From Adiantum capillus-veneris (lineage: Eukaryota > Streptophyta > Polypodiopsida > Polypodiales > Pteridaceae), in contig CM043945.1 in the NCBI GenBank assembly GCA_014529385.2, positions 139,467,241-139,531,240 of the forward strand: a stretch of 64,000 nt of DNA, written 5' to 3'. Below are positions 21,525 through 31,101 of this stretch, one piece after another. The position numbers and the translations under genes were made by a program. The notes beneath the pieces were generated by a model. It saw only the letters and a program-made list of their open reading frames with translations. It ran no database searches and was not told where the DNA came from. Numbering within the stretch: position 1 is the stretch's first letter; each line of letters starts with the position of its first letter.

Positions 21525-23622
21525 CTAGCGCGGCATCTCCTCTTTGTAGTTCTCAGCTTGCACTCTTGCCAATAGCCGATGGTTGCAGTACATATACACC
21601 AATTTTTCAGCTCTTGAATTTAGAAGGCGGTTTCTGATGGTGGAATGTACATATTTATATGTACTCCAGTTTCTCTCAAAACTTGAATTGGATGCACATT
21701 GGGCTAGGATTCTAACAGCTAGGCGTTTAAGGGTGGGTGCACTACCACCATTCATCATCCACCACTTCCACGCTGGTTGCTCCGTGGCAAGTTTCTGCAC
21801 AAATTCTGTACCAAACTTACCCTCTTTGAGTTTAAACTTCGTAAGATCAGTAACAGCTGATGCATGCTCATCAGGATCATCATAAAACCTGCCTATCACA
21901 TCATAAAAGTCTTCCAGGACCTCCTCATCGAGTTTGTCTATTTCCATTGCCCAATACTCTGGATCCAATAAGAAAGCTATGCTGTGTAGTGGACTATGTG
22001 CTCCAACCCATCGACCATGCACATACTTTCTCAAACTTTCTCTCCTCTTTTGAGTGAATGGTGTCTTCCAAGGCTTCACAATTGGCTCCTGGGGCTCCTC
22101 TGGATTTGCAAGGCTTTCTTGAACAGTCCACCAAGCCATCCACACCTTACCTATGTTAGGCAAGGCAAAATCCAGTTGGCGTAATGCGAGCATAATTGGC
22201 ATCATGACATTGTGCACATCCACCACATCATCCCAGAAGTGGCGATCAGCCCATGGAGGTGATGTAGGCAGGTCCTTGCTGGAGTGTGCATTTATTTTTC
22301 CATCAGAGCATTCTTATTTTTTATTAGTGATTCTGCCGTATAGTAGTTGGTGCAAAATCTAGTTTCGCACGGCAGTTTTAACATAGTAGACATCCTCTGA
22401 CGGTACATGTCAAGAACCCTCTGACGCTTCAAAACAAACTTGACTATTAAGCGAGCATTGTCTACTATCCATTTGAACCACTCTGTGTCCTCCCTCTTGT
22501 ACCAATCTTGCAATACCAAGTTCAAGCTGTGTGTACTGCAACCAACACTATATAGGTGAGAGAAGCGACTTTCAAGTATTCTACCTGCAGCCCTGCAATT
22601 TTTGGCATTGTCCATGATTACTTGGACAACATTTTCTTTTCCAAGTTCCTCAACTGCGTCGCTAATGATGTCAGCTATAAAACTGCCACACTTTATTTGA
22701 CCAGAGCTATCCACAGCTTTGATAAAACATTCACCACGAGGACATATAAGCATGATGTTGATCAATGGCCGCCTTTGAACGTTGGACCAACCATCACTAG
22801 CTATGGTGTATCCAGATTGTTCTGTTGCATTTAATATTACCCTTTGAATATCCTATTGTGTGCTTGTGTAACATTTATCCAACAGTTGGTTTCTCATATG
22901 GTGATATGTTGGAGGGGTAAATCCAGCACCATACTCCCCAATGCGTTTCCAAGTTGACTTCCATGCATCACAGGTGACAATGGCCAATGATCCCCTAGTG
23001 AAATAGACGGCTTTAGCTAGTGCAAGTTGTGCTTCTTCTAAGGCAAGTGTTTTGAAGCTCGTCTGTAAGATAACCTGTCTACTTTTTGATGAACCTACCT
23101 GAAAGTCAGGAGATCCATGGTTTGGAGGAGTACTTCCATCGATATGAGAAGTTGGTTCCCTACTTTGAGTGCTTCCATTGGTGGGCGTTACACCCAATGA
23201 TCCCTAATACTGGTTTGATCTTATCGATACGGGGGTGTGATGGTCGAAAGTAGAGAGTTTTGATCTTTGCTCGTGGAAATTAGCTTACCAATTAAAGCTT
23301 TTAAGCGCATAGCTGCTTCTTCTGCACCTAAGCCCTTGCACTTTCCTCCTTGAATTCTGGTATTGCCACCTAGCAAATGATCCCTTATTCTTGGTGCTCC
23401 TCTAGATTTCTCTTCGCCACAAAAGTTACATTTCCAATCTTGATACTTATTTAAATTTGTGGCAAAATTCCACTCAAGTCCTGGACTTTTTCCACCTGCT
23501 TTTCGCTTGCCCTGCGAAGTGGTGCCCTGCAAAGGAGGACCTGACATCGAGGTAGGAGGTCTCCTCAAGGAAGCAAGGCTTGGGACACCAACACCACCGC
23601 TCACATTCCCGGTGGAAGACAT
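21525..23622 (-). pseudogene. hAT transposase (BED finger, DUF659, dimerisation domain), broken
   Basis: The ATG at 23622 opens a Ser/Gly-rich leader followed by a BED zinc finger (WKCNFCGEEKSRG then RIRDHLLGG), which binds the element ends. The DUF659 part of the RNase H-like core follows (YTIASDGWSNVQRRPLINI, first Asp; VIMDNAKNCRAAG, second Asp; VGCSTHSLNL). Near 21700-21560 is the hAT dimerisation domain (LAQCASNSSFERNWSTYKYV, RNRL). The enzyme cuts and pastes the element. It is broken by a frame change near 23210, a TAG near 22853, and a stop plus frame change near 22285. The gene would read from a TATA box near the right end. Intron removal could explain one frame change but not the TAG. 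Confidence 0.93.
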
Positions 23623-23784
23623 ACTTATTGGATGCCTGCAATACCAATAAACATAGCTCAGTATGCTATCTCTTCTTTCAAGTATTATTCAAACCTAACA
23701 TTAGTGTTATAATCAACATCACACACAAGCGTAGTAGTGAAGCCTGAAGGGAATAACCTCAATCTACTCAATCATGAGCAAGAA

Positions 23785-24375
23785 AATACAACGGTGAATC
23801 AAATATGTGATCAGTCCATCCCAAAAGTAGAGATATCGACCCAAAGATTCACCTTCCTACCCCTTTCATGAATCAGTCCAGTCCAAAAAAGAACTAATGA
23901 CCCATGATTGGAGCTTTAATCGAAATAGCAAGCAAATACAGCGGTGAATCAAACATGTGATCAGTCCATCCCAAAAGTAGAGATATAGACCCAAAGATTC
24001 ACCTTCCTACCTCCTTTCATGAATCAGTCCAGTCCAAAAAAGAACTAATGACCCATGATTGGAGCTCTAATCGGAATAGCAAGCAAATACAACGGTGAAT
24101 CAAACATGTGATCAGTCCATCCCAAAAGTAGAGATATTGACCCAAAGATTCACCTTTCTATCTCTTTTCAAGAATCAGTTCAGTCCAAAAAAGAACTAAT
24201 GACCCATGATAGAAGTTCTAATCAATTTAGCAAATATAACGGTGAACCAAACATGAGATTAGTCCATCCCAAATGTAGAGATACCGACCCAAAGATTCAC
24301 CTTCCTACCTCCTGTCAAGAATCAGTTCAGTCCAAAAAAGAACTAATGATCCATGATCAGAGTTTCGTTCAGTTT
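23785..24375. repeat. Tandem array of ~150-bp units, four copies
   Basis: ACGGTGAATC-like starts at 23791, 23941, 24092 and 24239 give spacings of about 150. Each unit contains GTCCATCCCAAA and GAACTAATGA. The array sits upstream of the transposase ATG and inside the right end of the element, mirroring the position, but not the sequence, of the 175-bp array at the left end. Confidence 0.9.
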
Positions 24376-24485
24376 TAATTTTTTTTAAAGACTATTCATT
24401 CTTTTACCTTTAGTTTTTCTTCTAAATTTTAAAGGATGACCAAATTTAGAGGAAGCGGTGATGTGATGTGATGTCTACTACAGGG

Positions 24486-24495
24486 TTATATAGAG
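24486..24495 (-). promoter_or_regulatory. TATA box for the hAT transposase
   Basis: On the minus strand the sequence reads CTCTATATAA, about 250 bases inside the right end and facing the transposase gene. It lies beside the GC-rich subterminal stretch at about 24527-24620. Confidence 0.45.
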
Positions 24496-24741
24496 CCGCC
24501 AAATATGGAGGGGGTACATGACGGGGCCGGCAGGATTCTTGCTTTGCCCGCCGGGCCCGCCGGGATTCATAATATGCCCGCTGGGCCTGTCTGGGTTTGT
24601 GGTTGCCCCGCCGGTTCTACGTTTTCTACCGGTTTTCGGAAGTCATGACATTAGGTATGTTATTAACATGAAAAAAATAGTGATAATAACAACAATAATT
24701 AACATTTAACAAAATGCGTCATCGCGTAATTAAAATCCCTG

Positions 24742-24749
24742 CAAACAGG
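24742..24749 (+). repeat. 8-bp target-site duplication of the hAT element, right
   Basis: CAAACAGG, identical to 16677-16684. The pol reading frame continues directly with TGG TTC (Trp-Phe). Confidence 0.95.
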
Positions 24750-25640
24750 TGGTTCACAGTTCCAAAGAAGAATGGTTCTCTACCCTTCATCCAAGATATG
24801 CAACCAGTAAACAAGGTGACAATTAGAAATGTAGGTACAGGTCCAATTGTGGATAAGTTTGTAGAGGAGTTTGCAGGGAGGGCAATCTACTCAATGGGCG
24901 ATCTCTACTCAAGGTATGATCAATTTCAGCTTCCAATCGAAAGCAGAGACTTGACAACCATGAGGACACCTTTGGGTTTGGTAAAGATGTGTACCTTGCC
25001 ACAGGGAGCAACCAACTCGGTTGCACATATGATGAATGGGATGAATAAGGTCTTAAGTGACGTTATTCCTCAAATCACAATTCCTTTCATTGATGATTTT
25101 CCTATCAAAGGGTGTGAAGAAGGTGACAAAGATGAAGCTTTGGATCTCAAGGGATGTCGCAGGTTTGTGGTAGATCACATAAATGATTGTGATAAAATTT
25201 TGTCTAGGTTGGAAGAAGTGAATCTTACATTGTCAGGGAAAAAGTCTATGTTTGGTGTCAATGAAGTGCTCATTGTGGGGCACATGTGTGGGCCATATGG
25301 TAGGAAACCTTGTCCAACAAAGGTAGATGCCATCCAAAGAATGAAAGAAACATGCACTAGCATCACTGAGGTTAGAAGGTTTCTGGGAGCATGTGTCTTC
25401 TATGTTATTTGGATTCCACATTATGCACATGTAGCTGATCCTCTTTATCAGCTGCTTAGAAATAATCAGAAGCTTAAATGGACAGAAGCACATGTAAAAT
25501 CCATGAAAAATCTAAAGGAGTTGCTCCAGTCAGCAACAACTTTGAGAAAGGTAGACTACGAGTGTCAAAGGCCAGTAACTGTGACAGTAGACACCAGTCC
25601 TACAAGGATTGGATGGGAAATAAGGCAAGATGACAAAGAA
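24750..25640 (+). pseudogene. Gypsy pol, part 2: reverse transcriptase and start of RNase H
   Basis: This is the body of the reverse transcriptase, which copies element RNA into DNA. It shows WFTVPKKNGSLPFIQDMQP, SRYDQFQLPIESRD, LPQGATNSVAHMM, the catalytic FIDD (in place of the more usual YVDD or YLDD), SGKKSMFGVNEVLIVGHMCG, and VRRFLGACVFYVIWIPHYA. The RNase H domain starts with VTVDTSP, which holds its first Asp. There is no internal stop in these 297 codons. The frame is cut at 25640 by the LTR element whose LTR begins at 25641. It resumes at 31102. Confidence 0.92.
25636..25640 (+). repeat. 5-bp target-site duplication of the LTR element, left
   Basis: AAGAA, identical to 31097-31101. 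Five bases is the usual duplication for LTR retrotransposons. Confidence 0.9.
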
Positions 25641-25791
25641 TGTGAGGGCAGAGGAACTGACATGCTAATCTCCACCCATCCATGACCTATATAGACCCCT
25701 GGCCTTCTAAATATAGGGACCCCCTTGACTGCATGTCCGTCCTGGCCCTTGGCCCTGGCCGTGGCCCTTGGCCCGGACCCGTGTCCTGACA
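25641..25791 (-). repeat. 3' LTR (151 bp)
   Basis: TGTGAGG...CCTGACA on the plus strand. It contains a GC-rich stretch of repeated GGCCCTTGG, with 12 more bases of this repeat than the 5' LTR. Confidence 0.92.
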
Positions 25792-25794
25792 TTA

Positions 25795-25804
25795 CTCCCC
25801 CCTT
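25795..25804 (-). promoter_or_regulatory. Polypurine tract of the LTR element
   Basis: AAGGGGGGAG on the minus strand, four bases from the 3' LTR. It would prime plus-strand DNA synthesis. Confidence 0.75.
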
Positions 25805-28800
25805 AAAGAAGATTTTTCGTCCTCGAAAACAAAAGTGGGAAACTTCTTCTTAAGAACACTAATGTTCTCCCAAGTGGAACCTTCTTCTAGTCGGTTGGAG
25901 CGGAACCCGGTTCAGTAGGAGGTTCAATGAAACCAAGAGTAACATCTTGATTTTCTACATTGTTGTCCATTTGTAACCATCTGATGGTACCGGTTCCTAT
26001 CCCAACGTAGTGTGTAGACTCCATTTAGAACGCTCATGAGCATGGTAAACGAGTTTATCACAACTCAGGTGTACCAAAAGAGTACCTCTTATCACTTTCC
26101 ATGAAAGTAACTTGCTGACATAACTCATCAACGCATTTTAAGTCCTTGACTTGATCTTAATTTTCATCATTAGTAAACAACCCCACTCTAACCCGTGTTC
26201 AAGGTTGAGAACCCGAGTTATACATGAAGAGACTACCTAGTCACAACATGCGTTAACTGATAGGAAGTAAACTACAAAAAGAGCAATAAATGCTTATGAA
26301 TTTGATTTCTTGGTGCTAATGTACACCCTTTGCATATCCTTTAGCCCAAGATCTCACTTTGTAATCTGTCAATCCTCTTGGATACTGACAGTACTGAGGT
26401 GTGTTTCCCCCATGGTTTACAGATAGTCTTCCTAGACGACTGCTAAACGGAAAAACACAACAAGGTGCGAAATAACCATTGTGGGTAACTTAAAAAATCC
26501 ACAAACACTCAAGCCGAGCCATGACGTCTGTTGGTGATTAGTAGACTCAAAGTAATCTCCTAGAGATAGTGCACAGAGTACAAAATGCTTCATAAGCAAC
26601 AGCCTGAGGAATATGCATGCCGTTCCAAATCAGCCTTTGCTAAACAGTAGGGCCCATAACACCTAGTCTGCATGCATTTAACAAAAACTAACCCGAACCA
26701 GTATATCCATAATGATCCTTGCCAATACTTATGGAAAATGTGATGTGCCTAGCACACATTAAAGAGGAATGTAAATAGTTCGTAAAGAAACTAAATACTT
26801 TCAGTTGCAATCTTTTTGCAAGCCTTGCGGAAACGTCTGAACCATAATAGAAGGTGAAACAGTGATCACTTCTAGGTGCAAACAATGAAGCTTTTCCATT
26901 AACAATTTAGAGCCTTGCTATATGAACAACCATCTATCATGTTGTTTAACAGTACTTGTACCTTAACAAGTCATTCTAAGTATTTGACAATTTCTGGCCA
27001 CGAAATTGCTCCTGATACGTCGTGCTGAAAATGGTTTAGAAAAAAGATGTGACCAGCACCTAGGGACTTTGTCGTGACAAAGAATTGAAACAAAATGGCG
27101 CCAGTGTCAGTCCAGAGACTCATATTCTCCATATGTGGAATATGTCTCAACTAAGGATGTTTGAAAAAGAACATCCTACAAGTACAATATGTACTTGTGT
27201 GTGGATGTAACTCTAAACACTTTACAACAAGAGTGAGAGGGACCCTCGTTATCTTGCTCCACACTGGCTAAACCGAACTCCTGGAGTTCCTAGACCATGT
27301 TGTATCCCATGTGACAACATGTGCCAAATTGAACCCTACAAGTAGGTTCGTAACAGCATAAGGCAGAAAAATAGATTGGACACTTGGCCCAAAATTCTTT
27401 GTGCCGACATGCCCTTGGCACGGCTCTGTAACATTCAAGCGTACTTATATGTCTTGAAATACCAAGTAAAGCATACTGAAAAAGGAATAACACCAAATCA
27501 ATAGATGCGTACCTGGAGATTTGAACGTAATGTTCACTTACCCGTATTCAAACGGAGAGGAGCACATCTCCTACCTGAAAAAAAAACAAACAGTATTGCA
27601 CTGGGAACCATGGGTGTTTCCCTCGCAATCCAAACCCTTTGGTTAACATCTATGTAGTCAAACCCCTTGATAAGACCCTCTGGAGAAACTACACAACTAG
27701 GAGGTAACGGTTATCAACATAGTCAACCGTATACATATTGATTGGAATCAACCAAAAGTTGAATTTTGTCCACTACCGCGTGGTAGAGTGCGAAATTCGT
27801 TCCTTGAAAGGCTAACTAGGAGAGATCAAAGTGTGATCCTCAAAGCCTATAGGGTGATGTAGCAGTCACCCGCCGGGTCATACCCCAAAACAATATGTCC
27901 ATAGACACTCCGTAGTGCTATAGAGAGAACATGGAATCCACATTAGTGGACTGCCTAGCTCTGGTGGACAGCCATGCTGTCACAATTGATTGCTGCATCT
28001 ATACTTCCTTGTAGAGATCAGCGGATGTGAGTTGAAGATTATCAAAAATTGAACTTGAGTGTCGCACTAAAAACATGTAGTGCAAAAATGACACCCTAAA
28101 CATCCGTAATGACAAGAGTCTTGCTTGCCCATTAACGTTGATGTGTACTTCGTTGGGTAGATCTGTTTGATTGTGAAAACAATCACCTAGAGAATGCCAA
28201 TAGCCGGGTCGTACCCTTGGCCTAACAATGGCTCTTAGCCTGTGTGGCTCATAGCCCTTATGCAAATTAGTGTTCAGTGGACGGACCGATGAAGACTAAT
28301 GTAAGTAGCATCTTAGCCACGTGCTAGCTGAGAGTTAGAGCACCTTGGCTCAGGCTAAGTTACGAGCAAAACATGTATGAAAAGCTTCTTAGAAGATTTT
28401 CATTATTCCCTTAAAGAGAGAGAAAGAGAGAACGAGAGAAGAAGAGCATGTTGGGCTGAGGAAATTTCCTTAAACGACTATGACTAGTATAGTTGATTGC
28501 CATGGTCTTGTGCATCTTATGCCTAACGTGCAGCTTTTCCTATAAACATGCAACAGGTTTCTGCTACGTCGCTCTTATCGAGGGAGGTAACAGAAAAAAC
28601 ACAAACAAGTCACAAACTAATCCACCTACCATGTATGTGGTTGTGACTACACCAGTGTGACTGAATGAGAGCACTTTTCCTTTGAATTAAGTCCAAGTTT
28701 TAGGTTCTTTTAAGTGTTGTTGTGTTTGACAGCAACCCAAAAACAATCCAGAACGTATTTTGTCCTTGAAAAAAGGTCTGGTGTTACAGCGGAAGCGTGT

Positions 28801-30944
28801 TTCCTGAGGTGGTAGAATTGATTCCACTTAGCTAGCATGCCGTGCATACATAATCTTAAGCCCTTGGTAAAAGTTATGGCCTCAAACGTGAGAGCCCAAA
28901 CCATAAGTGCCTTGGACAATCTAAACTGGTAGGAATTCTGTGAGGTGATATTCCCTATTTTACCAGTTTTTTCAAACTTGTGTGCCACGGCCCTTGATGA
29001 CAAGTCATTGGGCAATTCCTTGGCACAAGGGAGAAGTCTTGCTTCCTGTAAAATCATCAAAGCACTTTGCTTGGCACAAAAGCAGTAGTTTCCAATCAAA
29101 GGTGTAAACATGGAAGAATAAAAAGAACAGAAAGTTGGCTAACCTGGTCGTTGTTGTAACCAGTTGTCCCGAGATTCCGTGGAAGAAAGAAAAACTTGCG
29201 TAAAAATGGCTCATAGCCATATCTGCTACATGGGTGGGAGCTGTCATATGTACATATATGTCCCTTGTATCATATACGCCCTTCTGTCACGTAATGAAAT
29301 AACCTATAAGCATATTGCCAAATCCTTCCCAAGTTTGTATGCTTATAGCATATGCCGAACGTGGGGAGTTTCAATGCAAGATGCATAAATAGAAGCCTTG
29401 CTTCACGTAAGTTCATCAAATGGATGAGACAAGAATTTAACCTAAGTGCTCATAGCTAACAGATTCTCTTGGTGACACACATATGTCCAAGCAGGAAAAG
29501 ATCGACCTTGTCAAAATTTCATAGGGAAAGGGCCTTGCCAAATTTTACTATTGATTGAGAGTCATAAAATTGCCCGATAATGAGAGAGATATCATCTACA
29601 ACTGAACTATCAAATGTCAGCGATTGTCCAATACTACTCGATCAAAGCAACCTTTGCTTGACAAGTTGGCATTGTGAAAATTCATATGGTAGTCAACATT
29701 GCATTCAACTCCTAGTTGTGGATGTCAATGTCTTTTCCATGCTGCTTTATATAGCCATATTGACTGCTCCCCAGCAAGCTGCAATGGCTTGGACATGTTA
29801 TGCATCCAATGCATGGAGCCATGCTCCCATAAATCTTTCTTTCATCCGCCTCAAGAGAGCACAATGAGGAGAAAGTAAAATTAACAACCAATGTAAGACA
29901 CAAGTTCGTTTATTAGAGTGTCGTTATAGGGAGCCTTGCTCCTGAATTTATGTTATGGTAGACAGCTGCTTAAAATTGTAATTACTAGCCGGCCTTGCCG
30001 AATACCGTAATCGGATAGTTCATAGGCCCTGCCTGGCTTGCCATGGTTGCCAAACAACCTTGCCTGCAACCATTGACTGAGAGTTGTCGGATGCCTTGCA
30101 AAATCGATCGGCGTCCCCTAGTGATGCCTTGCATTAGATTTCCAATCCATGTCTTAGCGATGAGAAGCCTTGCTTCTGTAGAATCATGGCTTACACTTTT
30201 CATCCCTTATCACACATCTGTGTCTACGTCCATGCATGTCTTGGAGTCCCGTTTCAATCCCGCCCTGGATAGAGTCCGAGAGATTCCAAGAGATGTTTTG
30301 TGAAAGACATGGGGATTTTGTACACCTTCAACTTGTAAATTTTTGCTCATGATAGGTGCATAAATTCGCCACATGAACCAATGGATGCGACCATGAATGT
30401 CCATCCGGCTGTGGGGCTCGTCCCACAAACTGCCGATTCCCCTTGCCCGTGGGGCAACACCCCTAGGTGGGGTGTGTGGCCCAACTTAGGGCACTAAAAA
30501 GATTTTTTAATAAAAAAATTAATGAAAGAAATACCTGCACAGGAGGCCGCTGCCTGCGAGATGGGGAAGAAGAAGCCTGAGAGCGTTATGGGCCGCCTTT
30601 GGGGTCGCAACAGAAATGAAAGCTCCTCAAAAAGCCTGCGCGCTGCCAATGAACCGGGCCTTACCCGATTTGGTGATGCTCGAAATTCTAAACCTTCTCG
30701 GCTTAGAGTGGCTACCCGCGGCCTCCGAGCTTTGGCCTGTCCTTCCTCCCCAACTTGGGACTGCAGCACACGGTTTTGCCTTGCTTGTGTGTTGCATGCG
30801 ACATGCAAACTCTCTTCGAGATCAAGATTGAGAGAACCCTAGGGTGAGTGTCCATGAATGGAGAGAGAGATAGAGAGAGAGAGAGAGAACATGCCAAGCC
30901 CTGCAAAGCATTTCCCCCCTCCTCCATAGCCCGCTCCTCCCTAA

Positions 30945-30956
30945 GCTTTGATACCA
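30945..30956 (-). promoter_or_regulatory. Primer-binding site, tRNA-iMet type
   Basis: TGGTATCAAAGC on the minus strand, one base from the 5' LTR. The canonical plant initiator-Met site is TGGTATCAGAGC. Confidence 0.85.
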
Positions 30957-30957
30957 A

Positions 30958-31096
30958 TGTGAGGGCAAGGGAACTGACATGCTAATCTCCACCCAGCCAT
31001 GCCCTATATAGACCCCTGGCCTTCTAAATATAGGGACCCCCTTGACTGCATGTCCGTCCTGGCCCTTGGCCCTTGGCCCAGACCCGTGTCCTGACA
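30958..31096 (-). repeat. 5' LTR (139 bp)
   Basis: On the minus strand it holds a TATA-like CTATATAGG near its middle (about 31005-31013), so promoter function is possible despite the small size. Differences from the 3' LTR are about five substitutions and one 12-bp indel. Confidence 0.92.
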
Positions 31097-31101
31097 AAGA
31101 A
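31097..31101 (+). repeat. 5-bp target-site duplication of the LTR element, right
   Basis: AAGAA, matching 25636-25640. The pol frame resumes with GGA CAC AAG. Confidence 0.9.

Larger units (their letters stand above)
16685..24741. mobile_element. 8,057-bp hAT transposon carrying a kinase and a RING-like gene
   Basis: The left end is TAGGGATTTC; the right end read inward is CAGGGATTTT. The one-base difference at the very tip resembles maize Ac, whose ends also differ as T/C followed by AGGGATG. Exact 8-bp duplications flank it and the interrupted pol frame resumes across them. Contents in order: TATA box, a ~175-bp tandem array, a protein-kinase gene (+), 36-bp repeats, a RING-like gene (+, broken), the hAT transposase (-, broken), a ~150-bp tandem array, and a TATA box facing inward. 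A GC-rich motif CGGGCCCGC lies just inside both ends (near 16748 and 24555). All three genes lie between one pair of ends, so they moved as a unit, unless a later, unmarked insertion brought the cargo in. Confidence 0.92.
25641..31096 (-). mobile_element. 5,456-bp LTR retrotransposon with tiny LTRs and no coding region
   Basis: Two LTRs (25641-25791 and 30958-31096) start TGTGAGG and end CCTGACA on the plus strand and are about 96% identical apart from a 12-bp indel. The element reads on the minus strand. Next to the right-hand (5') LTR is a primer-binding site TGGTATCAAAGC, which matches the tRNA-iMet complement at 11 of 12 bases. Next to the left-hand (3') LTR is a polypurine tract AAGGGGGGAG. 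The 5.2 kb between them shows no gag, protease, integrase, reverse transcriptase or RNase H motif on either strand; the longest frames are about 130 codons and featureless. LTRs this similar mean there was too little time for coding domains to decay beyond recognition. The element was therefore non-coding when it inserted and depended on another element's enzymes (inference). Confidence 0.9.

Noticed and set aside
21583-22362. Plus-strand open frames opposite the hAT transposase
   Set aside because: Shadows of the transposase, which shows the hAT dimerisation motif on the minus strand.
16685-24741. Kinase and RING-like genes as ordinary host genes that happen to lie here
   Set aside because: They lie between ends that have an exact 8-bp duplication, within a retrotransposon gene whose frame resumes outside. 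They arrived with, or after, the hAT element.
25792-30957. Degraded copia or gypsy genes inside the short-LTR element
   Set aside because: I searched both strands for catalytic motifs (protease DSG/DTG, YVDD, integrase D-D-E, zinc knuckle) and found none. A profile search could still overturn this.
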